DNA of 40,149 bases from Sphingomonas sp. CCH9-E2 (GTDB taxonomy: Bacteria > Pseudomonadota > Alphaproteobacteria > Sphingomonadales > Sphingomonadaceae). This document shows positions 1 through 7,742 of this stretch, in pieces; positions within the stretch are counted from its first letter, which is position 1, and every line of letters starts with the position of its first letter. The DNA is taken from NCBI RefSeq assembly GCF_001557215.1, contig NZ_LSJM01000412.1, positions 1 through 40,149 of the forward strand, written 5' to 3'. Under the pieces are notes generated by a model, which did no database searches, had not been told where the DNA came from, and saw only the letters and a list, made by a program, of their open reading frames with translations. Position numbers and translations under genes: made by a program.

Positions 1-40
1 CTCCGCTAATCTACGCCGCGAGTTGTGCCGAATGTTCTGA

Positions 41-523
41 CGACGGACAGGCGCCGACAAGGCGCTGGCGACGCTGCACGGCGAGCGGCTGATCGACCTT
101 GCGCGCGCCGCGCTCGCCATCCAGTGCGACGCGGTGGCGATCGTCGGTCGCGAGGGCGGCATTCCTGACTGGCCCGCACCCGGCCTCGGCCCGCTCGGCG
201 GTGTGGCGGGTGCGCTGCGTCACGCGCGTGCGCAAGGTCACCATCTCGTGCTGACCTGCGGCGTGGACAGTGTCGGATTGCCCGCTGATCTGGTCGATCA
301 GCTCAGCCTCGCTCCGGCCTATGTCATCAGCCAGCCTGTGATCGGCCTCTGGCCGGCGGAAGCGGTGGTTGCGCTTGGAACGAGGCTCGCCGGCCCCGAC
401 AGTCATTCGATGCGCGCCTTCGCCGACGAGATCGGCGCACGCGGCATCGACCTACACCTTCCCCTGGCAAACATAAACACGCGCGGCGATCTTGCAGCGC
501 TGGAACAAGACGATGGGTTATGA
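41..523 (+). pseudogene. mobA: 5'-broken mobA-like molybdenum cofactor guanylyltransferase
   Basis: The reading frame resembles MobA, which transfers GMP to molybdopterin in the cytoplasm. The frame opens right after an in-frame TGA at 38-40 and reads RRTGADKALATL, matching the start of the nucleotide-binding loop that normally follows an LAGG segment. The preceding dozen or so residues, including LAGG, are absent in all three forward frames back to base 1. The rest is family-like: GLGPLGGVAGAL, a VDSVGLPADL stretch in place of the usual Asp-x-Pro segment, QPVIGLWP, and the C-terminal ANINTRGDLAAL. The remnant is about 160 residues against the usual 190-200. The first ATG (134) would delete the GTP-binding part, so no functional start is visible. 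It could be a true pseudogene, a gene cut by an integration event, or an edge or frameshift artefact of the assembly. The family call is fairly sure; the broken state rests on only 40 upstream bases. Confidence 0.6.
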
Positions 524-707
524 ACCCCAGACCGATTTCGATCGCTTCGAGCGGTGAGTGCGCGCGACGATCCTAGGGACCTTCGCCAAGCTGTTCGCTT
601 GACCGTTGCTGATGCGGACGTGCGGCGAGAGTCTCCGGTGTAACTCCGGTGAAAGTGATGTCTTTTCGTCGTTTGATTCCGATCTGTTCCGCCTTGTGGA
701 GTTATGC

Positions 708-730
708 AAACGGCGGCTTTTCGCCGTTTT
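708..730 (+). terminator. Hairpin ending in T tract
   Basis: A perfect 8-bp stem (AAACGGCG with CGCCGTTT) and six-base loop end in a short T run. The A-rich left arm means it could act on either strand. It sits just left of the tRNA fragment, so it probably belongs to whatever sequence once abutted that point. Confidence 0.45.
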
Positions 731-742
731 CACCTATATCGC

Positions 743-792
743 CTGTGTTGACATCGCAGGGGTCGCAAGTTCAATCCTTGCCACGCCCACCA
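743..792 (+). tRNA. 3' portion only of tRNA-Val(GAC); probable attachment-site remnant
   Basis: Bases 743-792 fold exactly as tRNA positions 27-76. The anticodon stem is CTGTG/CGCAG with loop TTGACAT (anticodon GAC at 750-752). A five-base variable loop follows, then the T-stem GCAAG/CTTGC with loop TTCAATC, the 3' acceptor strand CACGCCC, discriminator A and encoded CCA. The partner acceptor strand (GGGCGTG) and a D-arm are absent upstream, where the sequence is unrelated and carries another hairpin. Integrases that use tRNA genes commonly leave such a 3' copy at the far end of the integrated element, with the intact gene at the other end. The terminator directly downstream suggests the chromosomal flank lies to the right. 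The fragment cannot be a working tRNA as it stands. Confidence 0.75.
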
Positions 793-797
793 TCATC

Positions 798-833
798 AGG
801 CCCGCCAACGCATTGCGCTGGCGGGCCTTTTTG
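798..833 (+). terminator. Rho-independent terminator after the tRNA fragment
   Basis: A 10-bp stem (AGGCCCGCCA with TGGCGGGCCT) and a GC-rich apex are followed by TTTTT. It lies five bases after the tRNA CCA end, as expected for the terminator of the original tRNA-Val transcription unit. Confidence 0.8.
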
Positions 834-928
834 ATTCCGTTTGCGACGAACAATGCGATGAACCGAGCAGCCTTGTGTGCTGGTCGCGGGTTCTTTCTCC
901 ACGAGTGGGAACACAGCAGGAGAGTGAC

Positions 929-1171
929 ATGAACGAACGTCAGCAGGATCAGACCCCGGGTGGCCAGCAGAACCAGCAGGGCAACCAGAATGTCGATCGC
1001 CAGCAGAACCAGCAATATGGCGAACAGCAGGGGCAGCCCGGCCAGGGCGGCGGCCTCGACGGCGAGAGCGGTAGCGAGAGTGGCTTTGAGCCTGAGGACG
1101 ATGCCGGGGAGCAAGGCGGGCAGGGTGCGATCGACGGCGGTCAGGGTGACGGCACCGATCAGCAGCGCTGA
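929..1171 (+). CDS. Small Gln/Gly-rich low-complexity protein, 80 aa
   Basis: I do not recognise a named family. The product begins MNERQQDQTPGGQQNQQ and is almost entirely Gln, Gly, Asn, Asp and Glu, with no Cys, no membrane segment and no signal peptide. It is expected to be cytoplasmic, acidic and intrinsically disordered. The ATG at 929 is chosen over an upstream in-frame start (875) because AGGAGAG sits about six bases before it and the low-complexity composition begins there. A strong terminator follows at once, so it is a single-gene unit. Such hydrophilin-like proteins are often stress-related, but that is only an analogy. The Q/G-rich composition could in principle come from a non-coding repeat; the good ribosome binding site and the terminator argue for a real gene. 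Confidence 0.7.
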   Translation: MNERQQDQTPGGQQNQQGNQNVDRQQNQQYGEQQGQPGQGGGLDGESGSESGFEPEDDAGEQGGQGAIDGGQGDGTDQQR

Positions 1172-1190
1172 GCGCCATCGTGACGCACGG

Positions 1191-1219
1191 AAAGGGGTCG
1201 CTCGCGCGGCCCCTTTTTT
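1191..1219 (+). terminator. Rho-independent terminator of the Gln-rich gene
   Basis: AAAGGGG and CCCCTTTTTT form the outer stem, with an inner CGC/GCG stem around a TCGC loop, ending in six T residues. It lies about 20 bases after the stop at 1171. Confidence 0.8.
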
Positions 1220-1262
1220 GTCTCTGCTGCGAAACAATTTCCGTGTCATGCGTTGGCGCGGC

Positions 1263-2096
1263 ATGAGAAATTTGTGGTTCATCACCAATCCGCAATCGGG
1301 TTCGGCGACGCAGGAAAAATGCGCGGCGCTGGAGGCGGTGTTCGAAGAACGCGGCCTCGCGCTGGCGGGGCGCACCGGCTTCCCGGCGGATTCGATCCCG
1401 GACTCCGCGACGCTCGATGCAGCGGGGGTGGATACGGTGGTCCTGTTTGCCGGGGACGGCACGATCAACGCGGCGCTTTGTGCATTGGCGGACTGGTCCG
1501 GCGCGTTTCTGATCCTGCCCGGCGGGACGATGAACATGCTGGCCAAGATGCTGCACGGCGACGCGGACCCGGCGACCATTGTCCATGCCGCGCATGGCGA
1601 AGCGCGCCGCGTCGCGCTCCCCTATGTTGCTGCGGGGCCGCAGCGCGCCTTTGTCGGCCTGATCATCGGGCCTGCCGCGCATTGGGGCCGCGCGCGCGAA
1701 GCGGCACGGGCGGGGCGAATCGCTCGGCTCGCGGGCGCGCTGCGCAATGCCTGGCGGCGGACGTTCGACCGGGGGATCCGCCTGCGCGGCATCGCCGAAC
1801 TGGATGGGCGCTATCAGGCGATCTTCGTTGCGCCGACGGACGGCGCTCTCCAGGTCAACGCCATCGACGCGCGCGACTGGGGCGCGATTGCGGAACTGGG
1901 CTGGAATTGGCTGACCGGCGACTGGGTGGCTGCGCGCGCGGTAACCCAGCGCGAGGCGGCCCAGATCGAACCCTATAGCAGCCGCCCGGTGCTGGCGTTG
2001 TTCGACGGCGAGCCTGTGACTTTGGCGCCCGGCACGATCGTGCGCAGCGACGCCACGCGACCGATGTTCCTCGCCACCGCGAAGGCAGCGGCATGA
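1263..2096 (+). CDS. Diacylglycerol kinase-family lipid kinase (DagK/YegS/LCB5 type)
   Basis: The 277-residue product belongs to the diacylglycerol/sphingosine kinase catalytic family, which phosphorylates lipid alcohols with ATP at the inner membrane face. It opens with MRNLWFITNPQSG, the usual beta-strand plus NPxSG loop. AGDGT at residues 63-67 stands in for the family's GGDGT, and LPGGTMNMLA near residue 84 matches the Pro-x-Gly-Thr-x-Asn motif. The ATG at 1263 places the NP motif at the normal distance; an ATG at 1248 is also in frame and neither has a strong ribosome site. The C-terminal half is the beta-rich domain with a late LFDGEPV segment typical of the family. The stop overlaps the next start (ATGA), so the two are translationally coupled. 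Sphingomonads make sphingolipids, so a sphingoid-base kinase is conceivable, but the substrate cannot be read from sequence. Confidence 0.85.
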   Translation: MRNLWFITNPQSGSATQEKCAALEAVFEERGLALAGRTGFPADSIPDSATLDAAGVDTVVLFAGDGTINAALCALADWSGAFLILPGGTMNMLAKMLHGDADPATIVHAAHGEARRVALPYVAAGPQRAFVGLIIGPAAHWGRAREAARAGRIARLAGALRNAWRRTFDRGIRLRGIAELDGRYQAIFVAPTDGALQVNAIDARDWGAIAELGWNWLTGDWVAARAVTQREAAQIEPYSSRPVLALFDGEPVTLAPGTIVRSDATRPMFLATAKAAA

Positions 2097-2821
2097 CCCG
2101 GTTGTTCCATGTCAGCGACATTCACTTCGGCGCGGAGGATCGTGCTGCGCTCGACTGGTTCGCGCACTGCGTCGCGGTCGAACAGCCCGATGCGGTGATC
2201 GTCACCGGCGACCTGACCATGCGCGCGCGGCGGCAGGAGTTCGCGGCCGCCCAGGCATGGCTGGAGGCACTGGGGCGGCCGGTCACGGTCGAGGTCGGCA
2301 ATCACGACCTGCCCTATTTCAACCCCTGGGCGCGCTTCGTGACGCCCTATCGCCGCTATCAGTCGCTGGAGCGGATGATCGAGCGCCCGCTGGAATTGCG
2401 CGGCGTGTCAATCGTGCCGCTCAAGACCACCGCCCGCGCGCAGCTGCGGCTGAACTGGTCGAAGGGCCATGTCAGCAGCCGCTCGATCGCGCGTACGCTG
2501 GCGCAGCTCGCCCAGACACCTGACGATCACCTCGTGCTGGTTGCTTGCCACCACCCGCTCGTCGAAGCCGGGACGCGCAGCACGTCGCACACGCGTGGCG
2601 GTCGCGCAGCGCTGGAGGCGCTGGCGCAGGCCGGAGCGCATGGGGTGCTGACGGGCCATGTCCATGATCCGTTCGACATCACCCACCCGACCGCCACCGG
2701 CCCGGTGCGGCTGATCGGCGCGGGGACGCTGTCCGAACGCGTGCGCGACACGCGCCCGTCGTTCAACGAACTCCATGTCGAGGCGGGAAAGCTCGCGACG
2801 CAGGTGCGCGAAATGCGCTGA
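2093..2821 (+). CDS. Calcineurin-like metallophosphoesterase
   Basis: The 242-residue protein is a metallophosphoesterase binding two metal ions. All blocks are visible in order: SDIH (Asp9, His11), TGDLT (Asp40), GNHD (Asn70, His71), CHHP near residue 153, and the closing GHVHD near 195. These belong to the class that includes cyclic-nucleotide and phospholipid phosphodiesterases. There is no signal peptide, so it should be cytoplasmic. The start overlaps the lipid-kinase stop by four bases, and the pair ends at a terminator, so they form a two-gene operon. Coupling to a lipid kinase suggests a role in phospholipid turnover, but the substrate is unknown. Confidence 0.88.
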   Translation: MTRLFHVSDIHFGAEDRAALDWFAHCVAVEQPDAVIVTGDLTMRARRQEFAAAQAWLEALGRPVTVEVGNHDLPYFNPWARFVTPYRRYQSLERMIERPLELRGVSIVPLKTTARAQLRLNWSKGHVSSRSIARTLAQLAQTPDDHLVLVACHHPLVEAGTRSTSHTRGGRAALEALAQAGAHGVLTGHVHDPFDITHPTATGPVRLIGAGTLSERVRDTRPSFNELHVEAGKLATQVREMR

Positions 2822-2830
2822 GCGCATGAA

Positions 2831-2858
2831 AAAGGCCGCCCCCGGAGGGACGGCCTTT
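2831..2858 (+). terminator. Bidirectional terminator between convergent genes
   Basis: AAAGGCCG and CGGCCTTT form a perfect 8-bp stem with A-rich and T-rich flanks. It lies between the metallophosphoesterase stop and the end of the minus-strand autotransporter, so it can serve both. Confidence 0.75.
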
Positions 2859-2878
2859 CCATGTTCCTGATGTGCGGT

Positions 2879-5800
2879 TCAGAAGCGGAAGGTCACCGTT
2901 CCGCGATAGGTCTGCGCCGACAGGTCCGAACGCAGGAAGGTCGAGTCGGCCGAGACCGACAGGTCGACTGCCCCGGTGCGGAAGGTCAGGCCGCCCGACA
3001 CTTCGCCCCAGTCCTTGTCCTGGCCATTCAGCGCGAAGGCGACGTTTGCACCGGTGCCGCCGACCAGGTTTGCACCCACGGTGGCCGGACGATCGCCGAA
3101 CTCATGGACATAGGTCGCGGTCACGAACGGACGCACGCCGGACGACTTGCCCGCCACCGTCAGGCCGGCGCGGCCCTGATAGCTTTCATAGTCGTTGCGA
3201 TCGATGTCGAGCGCCATCGGCCCGCCCGATTCCTGCGCGCTGCCGAAATCGATCCAGGTGGTACGCCCGGCAATCCGCGGCGCGATTTCGATCGCGTCAT
3301 TGCCCAGATCGAAGCCGAGGCCCAGTTCGGTCCCGACGATCATCGCATTGTCGCGTGCGCGCAGCGTGTAGTTGGTGCCGAGGAACCCTGCGACGCGCTG
3401 CGTGCGGACGGTCAGCGCACCGGCGGTGACCTGACCGTCGAGCGTGACGCCGCCAAAGCTCTTCTTGGCATAGAGCGTCCCCTGGAACGCTTCGCCCTCG
3501 GCGCTCTGGCCGCCGAACGACGCGGTGCCGTCGGTGTCGGTATAGGTGAAGGCGAAGCCGATCAGGCTGGTGTCGCCCAGCGACGCTTCGAGGCCCGCGC
3601 CGACATACCAGCCATTATAGCTGTCACGCCCGCCCATGCCGCTCATCGCCGCACCATCGCCGTTCAGATAACCGCCCGAGATGAAGCCGCTCATCGTTTC
3701 GGGCAGCGCGCCTTCCTCCACCACCGGCGTGGCAGCGTCGCTGCGCACCGGGGCCGCGCCCATGGCGGGCATCAGGTTGAGCGCCGCGACCTGCACCGGA
3801 CGGCCATAATGCGCCAGCGAGCCGCCAAGATTGGCGGGATCGAGGCCATTGAGGCGGTTGCGGATGAAGGTCGAGTTGGCGTCGGTGGTGGCGATGCCGA
3901 GCGTCTGCGCGGTCGTCTCCGACGCCGGTGCCCAGCTGCCGAGCGTGCTGATGATCGTCGCCGCGTTCTGCAGGTCGAGCGGACCATAGAGGCCGTCGAA
4001 CTTCGCCTGCTGGCTGCGATTCTGGTCGAGCAGGCGTGCCCAGGTCGATCCGATGACGTTCGACGCCGGAACCACGCTGGTGTAGGTGCCGGCGGCGATG
4101 TTCAGCACCACCGAATTGGTCGAATAGGTCAGGGTCGGGCGCAGGATTGCGCTGATCGCTGCCGGGGTGTTGAACGTGCCGACGACTCCGCCTGCTGCGG
4201 TCAGGATCGTGTAGCTGTTGCCGGCGCGCAGGGTTGCCGCCGAGTAGCTGATCTGGAGATTGCCGCCGAGATTGGCCTGGTTGGCCGCACCATTGACGAC
4301 GATGCGATCCGAAACGCCGGTCGCGCCGAGATCGACGAGATAGCCCGAGCCGGACGACAGCACGAGCCCGCCGTTGAAGGTCAGCGTGCCGGTGGTGCCG
4401 ATCGTGCCCGGTGCAAAGCTGCCCAGCACGCTGGTGGTGAAGGGCGCATTGACCGTGCCGGACCCGGTGAGCAGGCCCGACAGCAGCAGATAATCGCCCG
4501 ACGACGCCAGCGTGCCATTGTTGAGGATCGTACCGGTGTTCTGGCGGATCTCCATCAGGCTGGTGAGCGATGCGCCGCTCGCGATGGTGAGCTGCGACGT
4601 CGCGCCCATGATGCTGAAGCGATCGACCGTGACGGTCGAGTTCAGCGTGATCACGCCGGTGTTGCGCAGCGTCACGTCATAATAGCGACCGATTTCGCCG
4701 GTGGTGCGGACACCATCGACATTGTTCGGGACGAACCCGGTCGCTCCGGGCAGACCATTGGCCAGCGTCGGAGCGGGGCGGACGGTGTCCGAATAGCCGG
4801 GGATCGCCTGCGGCACGCTCGGGTCCGCCGCCGTGTCGGGCGCGCTGCCTATATTTGCCACCTCAGGCGAGCTGGTCTCGCTGGCGGCTGGCGTGACGTT
4901 GGGCACATTGTTGCGGAAGGTGCCCGTGGCGAGGTCATAGCATTCGTTGACTGCAGGGTTGGCCGAATTGCTCGGCGACTGGAAGCACAGCTCGCCGAAC
5001 TCAGGGCCGTTGCCCGAATTCGCGCCGCCCAGATTGGTGGGCAGCCCGTTGACCAGCTGGCCCCCGGTGATGATGCGATAGGCCGGATCGAGCTCGGTCA
5101 CCCAGGCCGCGCCGTCCTCCCAGTTGCGGTTGCCTGCAACTGCGGTGACGTAGCGATAGGGGTTGTTGGCGACGATCCAGTCCCAGTAGAGGAAGAGCGG
5201 CTGATAGAAGCTCTGCGTGCCATAGCTGCCGCCGACCTGACCGCCGAAGAAGGTCGACCCGCCCGAGAGCACACCGATCACGACCGGGGTCTGGAAGGCG
5301 CGGTCGAGGATCAGCGGGCCGCCCGAATCGCCCGGACCGGTCAGACCTTCACGCGTCAATGCGTTGTCGCGGAAGCCGTTAAAGTCGCGCGGATTGGCGG
5401 TCGCCGTGCCGCGCGCGGGATCGTCGAAGTCGAGGAAGTAGAGCTGCTGCGGACGCGAGGGCGAACCGGCACTTCCGAACAGGAACTCGTTGCGGGTGTT
5501 CAGCGAGACGAGCGCGCCCAGCATGTTCTCGGCCGCGCGGCGGCGGAAATTGCCGTTGGTCGATGCGCCGGTGGTGCCGGTACCGAAGCTGCCATAACCG
5601 CCGATATTGACATGATAGCCGGTACCGTTCGCCGGATCGATCGAACCCGGGGTGGGGAGCGGCGAGAACAACAGCGCCCAGGTCGGAACGCCGGCCGCCG
5701 GCGTGTCCAGCACCGCGGTCGCGATGTCCGCTTCGAGGAAGCACGATGTCGGCGCGGTGCACGATGCAGCCGCGCGCGAGGCGGGGTTATAGAAGACCTG

Positions 5801-6394
5801 GTTGATGTTGTAGAAATGCTGGACGGTATTGCTCTGGAAGCGACCGGCGCCGCCGGTGCCGCCAAGCAGCCAGCGCACCAGTTCGTCGACCTGGCCTGCG
5901 GCATTGGCGCGGGTGTTGGTTTCAAAACCGACGCCGATGCCGGTGCCGCCCGAATTTGCGCCATAGGCGGTCGCTGCGCGGGTGTTCACGCAGTGCGCGG
6001 CGAAGATGATCGTGCGCGGGTTGATCAGCGTGCCGGTGCACAGACCGACGCTGCCACCGCCGGCATCGGTGATGACCTGACCGATGCCGGTGATGTTGGT
6101 CGGGTCATAGGCCTGGACCGGGGTGAAGCCGTTGTTGATCGTGATGTCGGGCGTCTCGACGACATCGTCGGGCGAGACAAAACCGTTGCCGGTCGGGGTC
6201 GCCACGACCTCATCCGGATCGGTGTGCGGCGTTTCGATCGAACCGGTCGGCGCGCCGCTATGTGGGGTCAGCGTGCTGGTCGTGATGTCGAGCGGCGGCT
6301 CGTCATTCGCCAGCGCGGGCGCCGCGATCGTGCACAGGCCAAGACCCGCAGCGGAAAGCAGCAGCGAGGCGCGCGAAATGCGTGCAAAGTTCAT
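2879..6394 (-). CDS. Autotransporter with N-terminal trypsin-like serine protease domain
   Basis: The 1171-residue product is a type V secreted protein. It begins with a Sec signal peptide (about residues 1-30, ending near APALA). A chymotrypsin-fold domain then shows the catalytic triad: AAHC (His134), EADIATAVLD (Asp223) and GPGDSGGP (Ser357). The middle (roughly 540-780) is Thr/Ser/Gly-rich with alternating TG, NNGTL and SGSGTV units, like the beta-helical autotransporter repeats. The C-terminal quarter is a beta-barrel (GWYVGAGLEASLGDTSLIGFAFTYTDTDG) ending in Phe (TFRF), the outer-membrane insertion signal. The ATG at 6394 is chosen over an upstream frame start because GGGGGA precedes it and the signal peptide begins there. 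The passenger is probably displayed on or released from the cell surface; its substrate is unknown. It is transcribed alone. Domain assignments are firm, the biological role is not. Confidence 0.9.
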   Translation of the reverse strand: MNFARISRASLLLSAAGLGLCTIAAPALANDEPPLDITTSTLTPHSGAPTGSIETPHTDPDEVVATPTGNGFVSPDDVVETPDITINNGFTPVQAYDPTNITGIGQVITDAGGGSVGLCTGTLINPRTIIFAAHCVNTRAATAYGANSGGTGIGVGFETNTRANAAGQVDELVRWLLGGTGGAGRFQSNTVQHFYNINQVFYNPASRAAASCTAPTSCFLEADIATAVLDTPAAGVPTWALLFSPLPTPGSIDPANGTGYHVNIGGYGSFGTGTTGASTNGNFRRRAAENMLGALVSLNTRNEFLFGSAGSPSRPQQLYFLDFDDPARGTATANPRDFNGFRDNALTREGLTGPGDSGGPLILDRAFQTPVVIGVLSGGSTFFGGQVGGSYGTQSFYQPLFLYWDWIVANNPYRYVTAVAGNRNWEDGAAWVTELDPAYRIITGGQLVNGLPTNLGGANSGNGPEFGELCFQSPSNSANPAVNECYDLATGTFRNNVPNVTPAASETSSPEVANIGSAPDTAADPSVPQAIPGYSDTVRPAPTLANGLPGATGFVPNNVDGVRTTGEIGRYYDVTLRNTGVITLNSTVTVDRFSIMGATSQLTIASGASLTSLMEIRQNTGTILNNGTLASSGDYLLLSGLLTGSGTVNAPFTTSVLGSFAPGTIGTTGTLTFNGGLVLSSGSGYLVDLGATGVSDRIVVNGAANQANLGGNLQISYSAATLRAGNSYTILTAAGGVVGTFNTPAAISAILRPTLTYSTNSVVLNIAAGTYTSVVPASNVIGSTWARLLDQNRSQQAKFDGLYGPLDLQNAATIISTLGSWAPASETTAQTLGIATTDANSTFIRNRLNGLDPANLGGSLAHYGRPVQVAALNLMPAMGAAPVRSDAATPVVEEGALPETMSGFISGGYLNGDGAAMSGMGGRDSYNGWYVGAGLEASLGDTSLIGFAFTYTDTDGTASFGGQSAEGEAFQGTLYAKKSFGGVTLDGQVTAGALTVRTQRVAGFLGTNYTLRARDNAMIVGTELGLGFDLGNDAIEIAPRIAGRTTWIDFGSAQESGGPMALDIDRNDYESYQGRAGLTVAGKSSGVRPFVTATYVHEFGDRPATVGANLVGGTGANVAFALNGQDKDWGEVSGGLTFRTGAVDLSVSADSTFLRSDLSAQTYRGTVTFRF

Positions 6395-6447
6395 GATATC
6401 CCCCAAAAAATCGCGTGCTGCCAGATCGCGCACGGTAATGGGGGCAG

Positions 6448-6475
6448 AGGCTATTGCACTTTTGTGGCGCGTCAA
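6448..6475 (-). promoter_or_regulatory. Candidate promoter of the autotransporter gene
   Basis: On the minus strand TTGACG (6475-6470) is followed after 16 bases by TAGCCT (6453-6448), upstream of the autotransporter start. The -35 box is good, the -10 box weak. Confidence 0.35.
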
Positions 6476-6542
6476 GACCCATGCGCGGGCCGCCGCGCGT
6501 TGCGGGAGATACGATGCAACGGGGCAACACCCGGCTCAAATG

Positions 6543-6573
6543 AAAAGGGCGGCCCATGCGGACCGCCCCTTTT
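6543..6573 (-). terminator. Terminator of the rplM-rpsI operon
   Basis: AAAAGGGCGG pairs with CCGCCCCTTTT, with a one-base bulge. It lies about 30 bases beyond the rpsI stop on the minus strand, with A/T tracts on both sides. Confidence 0.75.
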
Positions 6574-6602
6574 GCACGTCGAAGATCGGACCCAAAGGTC
6601 GA

Positions 6603-7124
6603 TCAGCGCTTCGAGAACTGGAAGCTGCGGCGGGCCTTCGCCTTGCCGTACTTCTTGCGCTCGACGGCGCGCGGGTCGCGGGTCAGGAACCCGGCGGCCT
6701 TCACCGGCGCGCGCAGCACCGGCTCATATTTGGTCAGCGCCTGGGCGATGCCATGCTTGACCGCGCCAGCCTGGCCCGAGAGACCGCCGCCCTTCACGGT
6801 GCAGACGACGTCATACTGGCCGTCACGCTCGGCAACGCCGAACGGCTGGTTGATGACGAGACGCAGCGTCGGACGCGCGAAATAGATTTCCTGATCGCGA
6901 CCGTTGATCGTGATCTTGCCCGAACCCGGCTTCAGCCACACGCGGGCAACGGCGTCCTTACGACGGCCGGTCGCATAGGCGCGGCCGAGCTTGTCGATTT
7001 CCTGCTGGCGCAGCGGGGTGGTCGAAACCGCGGGGGTCGCGACACCGGCTTCGGTAGCTTCGGAAACAGGTGCGCCGTCAGCGATCGCACCCAGATCGGA
7101 AAGGGACTGGCGATTGTCGGACAT
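6603..7124 (-). CDS. rpsI: 30S ribosomal protein S9
   Basis: This is the small-subunit protein whose C-terminal tail reaches the P-site tRNA. The core (about residues 48-173) shows [15 protein letters not shown], the S9 signature [19 protein letters not shown], and the Lys/Arg-rich ending [17 protein letters not shown]. The protein is 173 residues, about 40 more than the E. coli form, because of an acidic N-terminal extension ([17 protein letters not shown]...). I recall such extensions from alphaproteobacteria. The start codon shares its A with the rplM stop (TAATG), so translation is coupled in the conserved L13-S9 order. Confidence 0.97.
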   Translation of the reverse strand: MSDNRQSLSDLGAIADGAPVSEATEAGVATPAVSTTPLRQQEIDKLGRAYATGRRKDAVARVWLKPGSGKITINGRDQEIYFARPTLRLVINQPFGVAERDGQYDVVCTVKGGGLSGQAGAVKHGIAQALTKYEPVLRAPVKAAGFLTRDPRAVERKKYGKAKARRSFQFSKR

Positions 7125-7603
7125 TATGCGCCCACCTTGTTCTTGCGGCTCATGCCGGCGATGTCGAGGACCTGCGGGTTCTGCGCTTCGTGCGGATGCT
7201 CGGCGCCCTTGTAGATGCGCAGGTTGCGCATCTGCTGACGACCCAGCGGGCCGCGCGGGATCATGCGCTCAACCGCCTTTTCCAGAACGCGCTCGGGGAA
7301 ACGACCCTCGAGCACCTTCTGCGCGGTGATTTCCTTGATGCCGCCCGCATAGCCGGTGTGCTTGTAGTACACCTTGTCCGCCAGCTTCTTGCCGGTGAAA
7401 CGGACCTTGTCGGCGTTGATGACGATGACATTGTCACCGCAATCGACGTGCGGGGTGAAGCTCGTCTTGTGCTTGCCGCGCAGGACGTTGGCGATGACGA
7501 CCGCAGCGCGGCCGACGACCAGACCTTCGGCGTCGACGATATGCCACTTCTTTTCCACCTCGGCCGGCTTTACCGACTTGGTGGTCTTCATGAGCGCCTT
7601 CAT
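7124..7603 (-). CDS. rplM: 50S ribosomal protein L13
   Basis: This early-assembling large-subunit protein is 159 residues with typical blocks: [50 protein letters not shown] and [20 protein letters not shown]. The first ATG (7603) has an AGAGG about 11 bases upstream; a second ATG four codons in (7591) is a possible alternative. It is the first gene of the rplM-rpsI operon, driven by the promoter at 7622-7650. Confidence 0.97.
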   Translation of the reverse strand: MKALMKTTKSVKPAEVEKKWHIVDAEGLVVGRAAVVIANVLRGKHKTSFTPHVDCGDNVIVINADKVRFTGKKLADKVYYKHTGYAGGIKEITAQKVLEGRFPERVLEKAVERMIPRGPLGRQQMRNLRIYKGAEHPHEAQNPQVLDIAGMSRKNKVGA

Positions 7604-7621
7604 GGGGCCAGACCTCTTGGG

Positions 7622-7650
7622 TTTAAATGAATGACGCCGCCCCTTGCCAA
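7622..7650 (-). promoter_or_regulatory. Promoter of the rplM-rpsI operon
   Basis: On the minus strand TTGGCA (7650-7645) is separated by exactly 17 bases from TTTAAA (7627-7622). Transcription would start about a dozen bases before the rplM ATG, leaving a short leader containing AGAGG. The upstream secreted-protein gene ends at 7743, so this unit appears independent. Confidence 0.6.
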
Positions 7651-7742
7651 ATGGCGCAGGACGGCGCGAACGGCGGCCAATTGACGAAATGGGAGTCGAA
7701 AGTCAAGCAAATGGCGGGATTGCTGACGGGTATCTGAATACC

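Larger units (their letters stand above)
524..928 (+). other. 405-nt gene-poor stretch with hairpins and a tRNA fragment
   Basis: No convincing protein-coding gene lies here. The stretch holds a 14-codon open frame (513-557) overlapping the mobA-like stop, a tandem repeat of CTCCGGTG near 632-652, an 8-bp hairpin with a T-rich end (708-730), the 3' portion of a tRNA-Val (743-792), and a strong terminator (798-833). The bases from 834 to 928 form the upstream region of the small Gln-rich gene; no clear promoter was seen there. Confidence 0.6.

Noticed and set aside
513..557. 14-codon open frame overlapping the mobA-like stop
   Set aside because: It lacks its own ribosome site and any recognisable sequence.
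600..742. Group I intron or split tRNA upstream of the tRNA fragment
   Set aside because: No 5' tRNA half and no intron core signature was found in the bases to the left, so a broken tRNA is simpler.
2861..6760. 1299-codon open frame on the plus strand opposite the autotransporter
   Set aside because: Its translation is Arg/Ala/Asp-rich with no family pattern, typical of antisense frames in GC-rich genes; the minus strand has a signal peptide, catalytic triad and barrel.
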